From Delphinapterus leucas (lineage: Eukaryota > Chordata > Mammalia > Artiodactyla > Monodontidae), in contig NW_022098044.1 of the NCBI RefSeq assembly GCF_002288925.2, positions 9,182,581 to 9,246,580 on the forward strand: a stretch of DNA of 64,000 nucleotides, read 5' to 3'. The notes beneath the pieces were generated by a model that did not search any database, was not told where the DNA came from, and saw only the letters and a list, made by a program, of their open reading frames with translations. The translations under genes were made by a program, and so were the position numbers. Shown piece after piece: positions 51,101 to 55,720 of the stretch. Each line of letters opens with the position of its first letter. The first letter of the stretch is position 1.

Positions 51101-51986
51101 TCTTTACACGGGTGGGGAGCCTAGCTCCCAAAACAAAGCATCCACACCTCTTTAATTCTTGGAAGAGAAGTAAAGGGCTCATCATTTCGGTCCCTTCCCT
51201 TGGCATCCCAGTCCCCCAGACTGGGCAGGGAAACTGGCTTCCTCAGAGCCACAAGCTCTGAATCTTCAGGCCGGGCCGACCAGCACCTCGAGCAACCCCT
51301 TCACCTCACCAGCTCCCACCGAGATCCCAGGGAAGACCAAAGTCCTGGGCCCAGGGGAAGACCCTTCTCTAAAGAGTTTATTTTTTCCGCTGAATCCGGA
51401 GCGAAGCAGCCCCCTTCAGGGCAGTGCCCCTAGCGCCCCCCACCTCCCCCTCTCCCCTGCCCACCCCCGAGAATGTTCTCCCCCTCCCTTCCAGCCGGCA
51501 GGAATGTCAGCCTCTCTGGCTTTCCTTATCGCGAGCTGTGGAATCCGAGGCCCGGGAGTAGCTGAGCGAGGGGCGAGAGTGAGGTAGGGGAGATAAGGAG
51601 AGCGTTCAGGCCCCTGTGAAATCACCCCAAAGGAGGGCCTTCCTCGTCCCCAGAGCCTCGCATTGCCGGAGGCTAGAGGCCCACGGGCCATGAGAGGTCA
51701 GGGGAGCCGTGAGGGGCCGTGAGGGCCGGTCCGGCCTGACCATGTCCCCAGGCCTCGGGCCGGCGCTCCAGGGGCCCATCCGAAGGCCTCCGCCCTCCCC
51801 ACACGCCGCCCCGGCCCGGCCAGGCCCCCAGGGCGCGACTCACCTCGTCTCGGGCCGCACGCTGAGCAGGTAGCTGCGGCTGGCGGGGCTGGGGATCCAC
51901 ATGGGCCCGTCGTCCTCGCCGTCGCCCCCCGCCCCGGACCGTCCGCCCGAGCCCCAGCCGCGGCCGGGGGCCCTCCGTGACCCCAT
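6115..51986 (-). CDS. ALPK3: ALPK3, alpha-protein kinase 3 (whole coding span, 14 exons)
   Basis: ALPK3 is a large striated-muscle protein of the atypical alpha-kinase family. It associates with the sarcomeric M-band, supports cardiomyocyte differentiation and protein turnover, and its loss causes cardiomyopathy in people (established knowledge). I recognised it by protein similarity in every exon. The spliced exons total 5,034 nt (1,677 residues plus stop), slightly shorter than the roughly 1,705-residue human protein as I remember it. Domains: Ig-like 1 at about residues 75-165 (Cys98, Trp110; the usual second Cys is Ala152 in a Y-Q-A context); a disordered low-complexity middle at about 170-1245; Ig-like 2 at about 1255-1340 (Cys1271, Trp1284, Cys1321); alpha-kinase domain at about 1352-1600 with a zinc site of His1533, His1586, Cys1588 and Cys1592; then a basic, Ser/Pro-rich tail. 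The start is the first ATG after the TATA-like element, with A at -3 and G at +4. The gene is intact. The span includes introns; exons are listed separately. Confidence 0.96.
7058..7106 (-). CDS. ALPK3: ALPK3 coding exon 13 (alpha-kinase catalytic-loop region)
   Basis: This 49-bp exon is below normal ORF detection. It encodes VNWKMTDVQIATKLR plus split Gly codons at each end. The T-D-V-Q-I segment aligns with the family's T-D-P-Q motif, with Asp1557 kept and Pro replaced by Val. The acceptor is ttttcag|GGGTTAAC and the donor is CGAGG|gtgagt. Confidence 0.93.
7893..8130 (+). repeat. MIR SINE in intron 12
   Basis: The order of MIR landmarks is clear: cctggatttacatttcagctctgtcac, tgtgtgcttggccagtcact, then a tail ending in cacagtagttacgcaataaat. 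Confidence 0.75.
8170..8460 (-). repeat. MIR-family SINE, reverse, intron 12
   Basis: Reverse-orientation MIR features are seen: a tctcatttaat block, gaaacagaagctcagagagattaa, then a decayed head. Confidence 0.55.
8540..8565 (+). repeat. (GGAA)n microsatellite
   Basis: About six tandem GGAA units lie in intron 12. Confidence 0.95.
8566..9450. other. Remaining intron 12 sequence
   Basis: No coding content was recognised. The stretch is A-rich near 8920-9010 and has no clear repeat assignment. Confidence 0.4.
9451..9674 (-). CDS. ALPK3: ALPK3 coding exon 12 (alpha-kinase core)
   Basis: This exon encodes residues 1475-1550, including IIPLYLIYRPANNIPYATLE, then YCSREWG, CQTFQHWLYLWTNGS and FLVTDLAG. 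His1533 in FQHW is the first zinc ligand expected of the family. The TDLAG motif stands where most alpha-kinases have D-L-Q-G. The acceptor is tgtttag|GATC and the donor is TTGGCAG|gtatga. Confidence 0.96.
10478..10566 (-). CDS. ALPK3: ALPK3 coding exon 11 (alpha-kinase domain)
   Basis: This exon encodes residues 1446-1475: GCKIQNMSREYCKIFAAEAR, then AAPGFGDVPE. The helix with Glu1463 corresponds to the conserved acidic helix of the N-lobe. The acceptor is tccacag|GGGTGC. The donor splits the last Glu codon (CCTGA|gtaagt). Confidence 0.95.
11125..11405 (-). CDS. ALPK3: ALPK3 coding exon 10 (alpha-kinase N-lobe)
   Basis: This exon encodes residues 1352-1445, starting GEEIEMTPMVFAKGLAD, then CWGDKLFGRLVSEEL, KVIYGLEPIFESG, TCIIKVSSLLVFG and GRNYDVTIQ. 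This is the amino-terminal lobe of the alpha-kinase fold. The acceptor is ccttcag|TTGGAG and the donor is ATCCAG|gtactg. It ends in phase 0. Confidence 0.96.
11406..13656 (-). other. ALPK3 intron 9
   Basis: This 2,251-bp intron is AT-rich in its middle and contains a CA microsatellite at 12561-12608. No exon was recognised. Confidence 0.6.
12561..12608 (+). repeat. (CA)n microsatellite
   Basis: A CA run with an AA interruption and CG substitutions at its right end. Confidence 0.95.
13657..13692 (-). CDS. ALPK3: ALPK3 coding exon 9 (36-bp microexon)
   Basis: This second microexon links Ig domain 2 to the kinase domain. It encodes LSGFISREESQ plus the split Val1340 and Val1352 codons. The acceptor is ccacacag|TGCTG and the donor is GTCAAG|gtaggt. 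The residues match the human linker as I remember it up to the REE, then differ (SQ for GE). Its length is a multiple of three, so skipping it would keep the frame. Confidence 0.92.
13844..13971 (-). CDS. ALPK3: ALPK3 coding exon 8 (Ig-like domain 2, second half)
   Basis: This exon encodes residues 1297-1339. It contains the Ig F-strand signature DCGVYRCTIRNEHGSAS with core Cys1321, followed by TDFCLSPE. The acceptor is tctgcag|TGCAGG and the donor is CCGAGG|gtgagt. Introns on both sides are short (375 and 151 bp). Confidence 0.95.
14130..14310 (+). repeat. MIR SINE in intron 7
   Basis: It shows gtgtgactttgggcaagtga, ctctgagcctcaatgtcctc and agggttcttgtgaggattaa, the MIR core and 3' part. 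Confidence 0.85.
14347..14494 (-). CDS. ALPK3: ALPK3 coding exon 7 (Ig-like domain 2, first half)
   Basis: This exon encodes residues 1248-1296, from PQVIRKIRVEQFPDASG through LKLWCQFFNILSD to VLTWAKDQRPVGEVG. Cys1271 and Trp1284 are the Ig core residues. The acceptor is gcttccag|CCCC and the donor is GGCAGGAG|gtaagc. Phase is 1 in and 2 out. Confidence 0.96.
15146..17237 (-). CDS. ALPK3: ALPK3 coding exon 6 (largest exon, disordered region)
   Basis: This 2,092-bp exon encodes residues 551-1247 plus one base. It opens VQESQATMAPT, then IIEPMDTETQED. A degenerate tandem tract follows, rich in TQ, D, R and E (for example DGTQTTQRTQADRKTQVD). After it come a long Pro/Ser/Gly-rich part, a hydrophobic LIDSLKSYLLLLLKLSS segment, the segment TVEVAGLSPRTSRRILERVE, and a basic end (KPRRAKDLLK). 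The acceptor is gttctcag|GTCCAG and the donor is CTAAAAG|gtgagc. No stop codon interrupts it. The SPRTSRR and SPCTSRR motifs form a short repeated pair. The rest is low complexity and predicted disordered. Confidence 0.97.
16829..17140 (-). repeat. Degenerate coding tandem tract in ALPK3 exon 6
   Basis: The DNA repeats imperfect units of about 18-36 bp built around cctgtgtcctc/ctgcctg words on the plus strand. They encode a run of TQ, DRR/DRK, QVD and QED residues. The frame is kept because units are multiples of three. Confidence 0.7.
17805..18045 (-). repeat. MIR-family SINE, reverse
   Basis: Reverse MIR landmarks: caccatgctaggcccc, attacctcgctcctcacaac, ttttagagataagaacactg, and a decayed end. 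Confidence 0.65.
18160..19200 (+). mobile_element. HAL1-like (half-L1) 3' region
   Basis: The sense strand is A-rich and carries words I associate with HAL1 elements, such as gaagaattgatggtgaacgctgaac and ccaaaaaagtttagagtggc followed by agatcagaatgtcagtgt. It is heavily decayed and has an internal A run at 18207-18222. Confidence 0.45.
19257..19594 (+). mobile_element. CHR-type SINE, full-length long form
   Basis: Full head, several cacaactactgagcc repeats, gcagccaaaaataaa end and an A-rich tail. The duplication accttggagc flanks it at 19247-19256 and 19595-19604. Confidence 0.92.
19672..19815 (-). mobile_element. CHR-family SINE, short form, reverse
   Basis: The reverse complement reads gggacttccttggtggtaca, then agggattg-type B-box sequence, and ends gcagccaaataaataaat. 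Imperfect duplications of aggattaagaaatat flank it. Confidence 0.85.
19906..20570 (+). mobile_element. L2 LINE 3' part, split by a SINE
   Basis: L2 landmarks are clear: ctccactgccaacaccctaat, ctatcttgcctggactatag, then gacactcccctccttaaaagcc after the SINE, as in the L2 reverse transcriptase 3' end. The CHR SINE at 20155-20477 interrupts it. Confidence 0.7.
20155..20477 (+). mobile_element. CHR-type SINE inside L2
   Basis: Full-length long form. The duplication ataaatctg lies at 20146-20154 and 20478-20486. The L2 sequence continues directly on both sides. Confidence 0.92.
20600..21140 (+). mobile_element. Old L1 3' end, sense
   Basis: L1M-type 3' region words are seen: tgacccaacagttccactcc, tcatggtttataatagcaaaagactagaaa, attatggtacatccacac and a ttttatactttttggatttta end. 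Confidence 0.75.
23966..24073 (+). mobile_element. 5'-truncated CHR-type SINE
   Basis: Only the 3' third is present (aacgaagagtagcccctgct to gcagccaaataaataaata). A perfect 15-bp duplication, aaagaattcaagaag, lies at 23951-23965 and 24074-24088, so truncation happened on insertion. Confidence 0.9.
25732..26088 (+). mobile_element. CHR-type SINE, full-length long form
   Basis: Head ggtttccctggtggtgcagt, complete body and tail. The 15-bp duplication aaagtcatcaagtag lies at 25717-25731 and 26089-26103. Confidence 0.93.
26438..26566 (-). mobile_element. CHR-family SINE, short poly(A) form, reverse
   Basis: A T run at the left, then the reverse complement of a gggacttgcccagcagccca head. Near-duplicates ctttttcatgttt and ctttttcacgttt flank it. 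Confidence 0.8.
27245..27375 (+). mobile_element. CHR-family SINE, short poly(A) form
   Basis: Reads ggacttccttggcggtccagt, gatccctggccaggg and an A-rich tail, with a similar aggataggcagg/aggacaggcagg pair around it. Confidence 0.8.
27538..27746 (-). mobile_element. CHR-type SINE, poly(A) subfamily, reverse
   Basis: The reverse complement starts gggcttccctggtggtgcag and ends gcgtaccaaaaa. It is the same subfamily as the copy at 2471-2675, including the gagccatggccgctgggcct block. No clear duplication is visible. Confidence 0.9.
28050..28830 (+). mobile_element. Old L1 3' end, sense
   Basis: Words of the L1 ORF2 end and 3' UTR are seen: caaatcaattccagattaat, ctaaccttggaataaggaag, and a tail with aattataggtgagtttttac and catgtgtttctttcatagtc. 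It is strongly diverged. Confidence 0.6.
30807..32034 (-). CDS. ALPK3: ALPK3 coding exon 5 (end of Ig 1, disordered region)
   Basis: This 1,228-bp exon encodes residues 141-550. It starts with CREEDAAIYQASAQN, the F-strand of Ig domain 1 with Ala where most I-set domains have Cys. A basic stretch follows (KIHQRWFAKLKRKAAAK), then a KKKKK run near the SGAKKK motif, then a long Pro/Ser/Glu/Gln-rich region with RPFNRKRFAPPKPKG near the end. The donor GGAAAG|gtaagt leaves phase 0. The frame stays open past the donor until about 30762, but the next exon joins at this donor by homology. Two short basic segments in this otherwise disordered region may be nuclear-localisation-like; that is inference only. 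Confidence 0.96.
32621..32738 (-). CDS. ALPK3: ALPK3 coding exon 4 (Ig-like domain 1, middle)
   Basis: This exon encodes residues 102-141: GYPEPEVTWYKDD, then TELDRYCGLPKYEITH and HTLQLYR. The V-T-W-Y-K pattern is the Ig C-strand with the core Trp110. The acceptor is tcttag|GATA and the donor is TACAG|gtgagg. The spacing to exon 5 is only 586 bp. Confidence 0.96.
33203..33260 (+). repeat. (CCAT)n-type simple repeat
   Basis: Imperfect catccaac/ccatccac units. Confidence 0.85.
33604..33772 (+). mobile_element. CHR-type SINE, internally shortened
   Basis: Head gacttctctggtggtccagt, then cacaactagagagaagcctg and a gcagccaaaattaaaaata end. The middle cacaactactgagcc repeats are absent. The sequence agagagag flanks it on both sides. 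Confidence 0.88.
34080..35755 (+). mobile_element. L2 LINE, long 3' portion
   Basis: A long sense L2: agtcccaaaccaagctcctt, ggccagaaacctggaggcaatcc, gcacagccagagcgaacctttt, ccctctgctcaaaacaccct, and the terminal tagtgcctggtatggaatcaac with a gaatgaatgaa tail. It is too decayed to encode protein. Confidence 0.85.
36745..36774 (+). repeat. (CA)n microsatellite
   Basis: About twelve CA units follow a gcacgcacgc lead-in. Confidence 0.95.
37035..37240 (-). repeat. MIR SINE, reverse
   Basis: Reverse MIR: acttactatatgccagatac, tatctcatctaatcctctc and ccaaagtcatccagctggta. Confidence 0.8.
37533..37582 (+). repeat. (AC)n microsatellite
   Basis: About 22 nearly uninterrupted CA units; a likely polymorphic marker. 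Confidence 0.97.
39119..39150 (+). repeat. (GT)n microsatellite
   Basis: A run of GT units ending tatgt. Confidence 0.95.
39588..39890 (+). mobile_element. CHR-type SINE, long form
   Basis: A well-preserved head (gggcttccctggtggcgcag), B-box area gggttcgagccctggtccgg and a gcagccaaaaataaataa tail. The tail has (TAAA)n expansion. Confidence 0.93.
40190..41395 (+). mobile_element. HAL1 (half-L1) element, sense
   Basis: HAL1 landmarks are clear: cataacaggagttccagaaa, ttctcagaactaaaggccat, catcattatgaaatatcaaaacac, agcttccagagagaaaac, gaaggaaaattattttcaac and ttagaattctatacctagcc. Reading frames are broken. Confidence 0.75.
41399..41690 (+). mobile_element. CHR-type SINE, long form
   Basis: Head ggacttgcctggtgtcgcagt, full body and a caataaataaataaa end. 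No clear duplication was found. Confidence 0.9.
41780..41945 (+). repeat. MIR SINE
   Basis: gggctttggcaagtcaccta, ctcctttgtaaaatctgac and cacagggttttgtaagaatt. Confidence 0.75.
42425..42600 (-). repeat. MIR SINE, reverse, just 5' of exon 3's donor side
   Basis: Reverse MIR: gtacttactgtatgccaggt, gcatgtattcatactattat and ccccactttgcaggtg. Confidence 0.75.
42997..43118 (-). CDS. ALPK3: ALPK3 coding exon 3 (start of Ig-like domain 1)
   Basis: This exon encodes residues 61-102, including STFCSVIAQLTEETQ and VSEDSDVRFTCIVT. The last stretch is the B-strand of an I-set Ig domain, with its core Cys98. The acceptor is ttcctag|GAGC and the donor is ACAG|gtaatg. It enters in phase 2 and leaves in phase 1. 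Confidence 0.96.
43119..46644 (-). other. ALPK3 intron 2
   Basis: This 3,526-bp intron has few repeats and no recognised exon; an L2-like end lies near 45640-45800. Confidence 0.6.
46645..46683 (-). CDS. ALPK3: ALPK3 coding exon 2 (39-bp microexon)
   Basis: This very small exon is too short for ORF detection. It was found by looking for the residues needed to join exon 1 (ending in AG) to exon 3 (starting with G). The acceptor is gcttag| and the donor |gtaaac. It encodes LSSNWLSHPSSG plus split Ser48 and Arg61 codons. Only one residue differs from the human stretch as I remember it (Trp53 for Arg, a CGG to TGG change). Phase fits on both sides. Confidence 0.92.
46684..51843 (-). other. ALPK3 intron 1
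   Basis: This 5,160-bp intron has an L2-like stretch near 47930-48240 and otherwise mostly unique-looking sequence. It has no CHR SINE, unlike introns 3 and 5. The part next to exon 1 carries the MCAT and GATA words listed separately. Confidence 0.6.
51500..51597. promoter_or_regulatory. Candidate muscle enhancer words in intron 1 (MCAT and GATA)
   Basis: Within 350 bp of exon 1 the minus strand carries CATTCCT (51506-51500), the MCAT/TEAD consensus, and GATAAG (51530-51525). AGATAAG occurs on the plus strand at 51591. These words are common by chance, so the evidence is weak. Confidence 0.25.
51844..51986 (-). CDS. ALPK3: ALPK3 coding exon 1
   Basis: This exon encodes residues 1-47 plus two bases of codon 48. 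It begins MGSRRAPGRGW, followed by a Gly/Asp/Glu-rich stretch and then VWIPSPASRSYL-like sequence, here with Met29 in place of the Val I remember from human. The donor is GAG|gtgagt. The exon sits inside a CpG island and has no upstream ATG between the TATA-like element and the start. Confidence 0.95.
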
Positions 51987-52072
51987 GCTGCTGCCGGCCT
52001 GCGCCCGCCGCCAGCCCCTGCCCTTTCTCCAGGCCCCCGCCCGCCAGGACCGCGCCGCCGGCCGCCGCTCCC
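51987..52072 (-). other. ALPK3: Inferred ALPK3 5' UTR
   Basis: This GC-rich stretch of about 86 nt lies between the start codon and the transcription start expected about 30 nt after the TATA-like element. It contains no upstream ATG. The start site is inferred from element spacing, not observed. Confidence 0.45.
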
Positions 52073-52093
52073 GCCCGCGGCAGACGCGCGCCC

Positions 52094-52103
52094 CTATTTA
52101 TAG
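52094..52103 (-). promoter_or_regulatory. TATA-like box that is also a perfect MEF2 site
   Basis: The minus strand reads CTATAAATAG, 108-117 bp before the ALPK3 start codon. It matches the TATA consensus (TATAAA) and, on both strands, the MEF2 consensus YTA(A/T)4TAR. It is an isolated AT-rich decamer in a strongly GC-rich island. MEF2 drives heart and skeletal muscle genes, so this fits ALPK3's tissue pattern. Function is inferred. Confidence 0.65.
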
Positions 52104-52558
52104 CCGCGGGCCAGGCCGTCGTCACCTGCTGCTGTCCCTCCCCCGGCCCGGCCAGCGCGGCCTCCGAGGCGCCGGGGGGCGCCGGGCCGCGGGGGCCTCG
52201 CCAGCCCCGCCAGGCCGTGCCCGAGGGTCCGTCGATTCCTTCCCTCAGCCCACCGCCCGACGTGTGTGGAGCGCCCCCTCCGCGCCTGCAGCCGCCCTGG
52301 CGTCGGGGCCAGCCGCCCGGGGAGGCCTCCCGGAGCTAGAGGGGAAAGGGGTGTGCAGTTCTTGAAAGGAGACCAAGTATATGCCCTTCACCGGGTCCCT
52401 AGGACCCAGGCTTCCTGCCAACCTTCCTTTCCTGCTCGCGCCCCCGTTTCGCAGGTGTGGAAGCTCGGGCTCTTCGGCCTTTGCCAAGGGGAAGGTGCAG
52501 AAGTACCCAAGGAGCTGCGTGGGGTGTGCGACCCAAAGCCCTGGAAGGCCAAAGAAGC

Positions 52559-52584
52559 GGGGGGCGGGGGGCGCGGGGGGGCGG
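52559..52584 (+). promoter_or_regulatory. G-rich tract (possible G-quadruplex)
   Basis: Three runs of six to seven G separated by one to three bases lie about 460 bp upstream of the TATA-like element. The plus strand is the G-rich one. It could fold as a quadruplex or bind SP/KLF factors; neither is shown. Confidence 0.4.
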
Positions 52585-53080
52585 AAAAGCTGCTCGGAAC
52601 CTGGGGGGCTGGATCCAGTGGGAGACCAGGGAGCCAGGGACCCACCCCTCTTGCTGGCAGCAGCCCTGACTGACCCTGGCCTTGCCAGTGGCTGTTGATC
52701 CAGCACTTAGACAAACCCAAACCCACATACCTGCATAAGTGACCTCAGTTCCGGAGGAGGCCAGTACTCCTCAGAATGTTCCTCTCCATTATCTAGTAGA
52801 TTAGGGGTTCAGTAAACACCTCTAGAATAATTGAACCTCCTTCTCCACCCTGTTCAGTCTCGATTTCCCAGCACCCGAGGGGGAGATGGGCTGAGTCCTA
52901 ATGCCCAGAAAAACAATCATTCAACAATTTCTGAGAGCAAAATTCTAATCACTGTGTAAACCCGGTTGTAAATATTGGGAATGACCACAGTCTGTTTACC
53001 CATTCTTTCGTCTCCTACATCCTTGAGAGCATCCAGAAAGTACCTGGAGCTGGATGGTTATAATTATTAGAAAGTTGGAG

Positions 53081-53408
53081 GGCTTCCCTGGTGGTGCAGT
53101 GGTTAAGAATCTGCCTGCCAATGCAGGGGACATGGGTTCGAGCCCTGGTCTGGGAAGATCCCACATGCCGCGGAGCAACTAAGCCCATGCGCCACAACTA
53201 CAGAGCCTGCGCCCTAGAGCCTATGAGCCACAAATACTGATCCCGAGTGCCACAACTACTGAAGCTCACGCACCTAGAGCCCGTGCTCCACAACAAGAGA
53301 AGCCACCGCAATGAGAAGCCTGTGTACTACAACAAAGAGTAGCCCCTGCTCGCTGCAGCTAGAGAAAGCCCGCGCGCAGCAACAAAGACCCAATGCAGCC
53401 AGAAAGAA
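53081..53408 (+). mobile_element. CHR-type SINE upstream of ALPK3
   Basis: Full-length long form. The 12-bp duplication agaaagttggag lies at 53069-53080 and 53409-53420. Confidence 0.93.
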
Positions 53409-53589
53409 AGAAAGTTGGAGCAAAGGAGTACAACCCCTCTGTTCTAGAAGCTACACTCACATCCCCACTCCTTTTGGAAATGGCTCTTCCTTCACTTTCA
53501 CTGTGTGGTTCCAATGGCAACTGCCTTGATCCTACATGTTCCCTTCCCCCCACTCCCCACACCCTCCCTTCTGACTCAAGCCAGTCTAT

Positions 53590-54017
53590 TCATGGTACCC
53601 ATCTCCCTGACTACAGAAGCAAGCATCAGACCCAAGCTGTGTCAATCAAGGTTCTTCACCAATATGTCTTCACCTGGAATTGGGAAAGAAAACCTGTCCC
53701 TCTGTGGTGGAAAGCTGTGAGCTGCAAGGTCCCAGCTTTTAGCAGCCATGTTTCTTGCTGTGTGGAGGAGGCCAGTCTGCAGTGAGGAAGAAGGAAGCTG
53801 ACACAGAGAGAAGCAAAGGCAAGGGGTACAGCGTCCTGATGGCTTTCAGGTGCCTTGTTGCAAGTGTTCCTGTGATCCACCTTTGTCCATGGCCTTCCTG
53901 CAGTTTGGCAGTTCAACCATTTCCTGGAATCCATACCCAAAAAGTTCTCCCTTTGCTCAAGCTGATTCAAGTTAGGCTTCTATTAGTGGAATCTAAGAGT
54001 CCTAACCAATACTAAAG
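53590..54017 (+). repeat. Ancient LTR-type repeat remnant, family uncertain
   Basis: The 3' end (ttaggcttctattagtggaatctaagagtcctaaccaatac) resembles the end of old mammalian LTR-class repeats. The body is strongly diverged, so the assignment is weak. Confidence 0.35.
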
Positions 54018-54189
54018 CCTCGTCTTCTAATGAGCCTGAATTTGCCAAATTTGACCACATGCCCCCATTCATCCTTGTTCTTGGCTCTCCGGAGGTGGGC
54101 ATATTAAAATCTCTTCTGTTGTCTACAGGACAGTCCTGCACATATCTGAAAGCCTGCTTGGAGTTTTGGTTCATTTGTTTAAGTGATTA

Positions 54190-54690
54190 CCCATGTATCA
54201 GGCTAGAGCACATGTGCTAGAGGCAAGGGTCACAGGATCTGTGCCTTCAAGAATCTTATGGTCTCATAGGGGAGACAGGAATATAAGCAAAATACAATGC
54301 AAGGTGAAATGTACAATTATAAAGCCATGCATAGGGGAGCATAAAGTATAGAAGAAAGAGTGGTTAGTTCTGTCTGGGAATTTGGTTAGGACAGTTTACA
54401 AGGAAGAAACTAAAGCGGAAGAAGGGTTTTGATAATTGCGTAGGCAATTATCACAAATAGACTCTTGTGGGTGGGGGCAGGTGGACAGAATATTCCAGAT
54501 GAGGGAATAGTATGCACAAAGATATGGAGGTGTGAAGCAGCTTGGCATTCATGTCACTCAAGTGTAAAGGATTTGAGCAAACAGAGAGAGAAGTGAATTA
54601 GGCAGAGGCCAGATCCTGAAGACCTTGCCTAGTACAATGAAGAACCTAGAATTCCCTTTCAGGCCATTTCTCATGACAGTGGATATGGTG
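54190..54690 (+). repeat. Ancient mammalian interspersed repeat, class uncertain
   Basis: The order tgccttcaagaatcttatgg, tctcataggggagacaggaat and gacagaatattccagatgag is typical of a widespread old repeat. A similar but shorter piece lies near 38780-39000. Confidence 0.4.
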
Positions 54691-54836
54691 CTGCTAGCTA
54701 CGCCAGTGACTCTCCAATTTATCAATTTCCTTTTGAAAATGTTACACACATACCCCACAGAGGTCAAACCAGAGCAGCCCATGATTGAATTAGCACCTCT
54801 CTGGGCCTGGGCTCCACACAATTAGCAACAACTTTT

Positions 54837-55193
54837 CTTTTTCTCCTTTGGCTGCCTTGGGTCTTCCTTGCTTCCTGCGGGCTTTCTCTAGTTGCGGCGA
54901 GCGAGGGCTACTTTTCGTTGCGGTGCACCGCCTTCTCATTACGGTGGCTTCTCTTGTTGTGGAGCACAGGCTCTAGGTGCGCGAGCTTCGGTAGTTGTGG
55001 CACGTGGGCTCAGTAGTTGCGGCTTGCGGGCTCAGTAGTTGCAGCTCACGGGCTCTAGGGCGCAGACTCAGTAGTTGTGATGCACGGGCTTAGTTGCTCC
55101 GCAGCATGTGGGATCTTCCCGGACCAGGGATCTATCCTGTGTCTCCTGCATTGGTAGGTGGATTCTAATCCACTGCGCCACCAGGGAAGTCCC
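54837..55193 (-). mobile_element. CHR-type SINE, reverse, upstream of ALPK3
   Basis: The reverse complement has the full gggacttccctggtggcgca head and long body. The 13-bp duplication agcaacaactttt lies at 54824-54836 and 55194-55206. Confidence 0.93.
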
Positions 55194-55609
55194 AGCAACA
55201 ACTTTTTTGGCAGCCAAATTATTTCACTGATCCCGAGCCTGTAAAGTTTCAACATGAACCACTGTTCCTCTAAGTCTTTCCCACTCCTGCTTATAAAGTC
55301 TTTTTTTATCGTAAGTGCAAACTTTCACCTTTCTTTTAAAGTTAAATCTCATGTTCTTCATCACACGTTCCCTTTCCTTCTTAACTGGCTCTTTTTGAAT
55401 TCTGCTCCTGTCATCCATTGTATAATCTGTCCTTCCCAGCTTCTTGCTATATGCCAATTTAACAAGCAGACTTTCATGATGATACGGGCACAGCTGAGTA
55501 AGGAGTGTCAAGGCATTCAAGGATGGAGAGATGGAAAAGCCACAGTCTCTTTCCTGGATTTACTGCCTAGCAGGAGAGAGAGGATATGTAAAGTGTTGTT
55601 TAACAAGAA

Positions 55610-55720
55610 GTAGGCTAGAAATCCAGAGACTCAGGTTGTAATCCTGCTCTTCCACTGAGTGGCTGTGTGACCTTGGGCAAGTGGCTCACCATCCCTGAGC
55701 TTTATCTTTCTCCTTTGTTA
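55610..55720 (+). repeat. MIR SINE
   Basis: ctcttccactgagtggctgt and gtgaccttgggcaagtggct. Confidence 0.8.

Larger units (their letters stand above)
51640..52680. promoter_or_regulatory. CpG island over the ALPK3 promoter and exon 1
   Basis: This is the only long stretch of the window with very high G+C and frequent undepleted CpG dinucleotides (judged by eye). It covers exon 1, the TATA-like element and about 550 bp upstream. It contains several GC-box-like CCCGCCC/GGGCGG words. Confidence 0.75.

Noticed and set aside
51901..52365. Plus-strand open frame of 154 codons across the CpG island
   Set aside because: It runs antisense to ALPK3 exon 1 and through the promoter. High G+C makes stop codons rare, and the product is Pro/Ala/Arg-rich with no recognisable domain.
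52100..52400. An alternative longer ALPK3 N-terminus starting upstream
   Set aside because: An older human annotation has extra N-terminal residues, but here the frame upstream would have to cross the TATA-like element. The downstream ATG has a good context.
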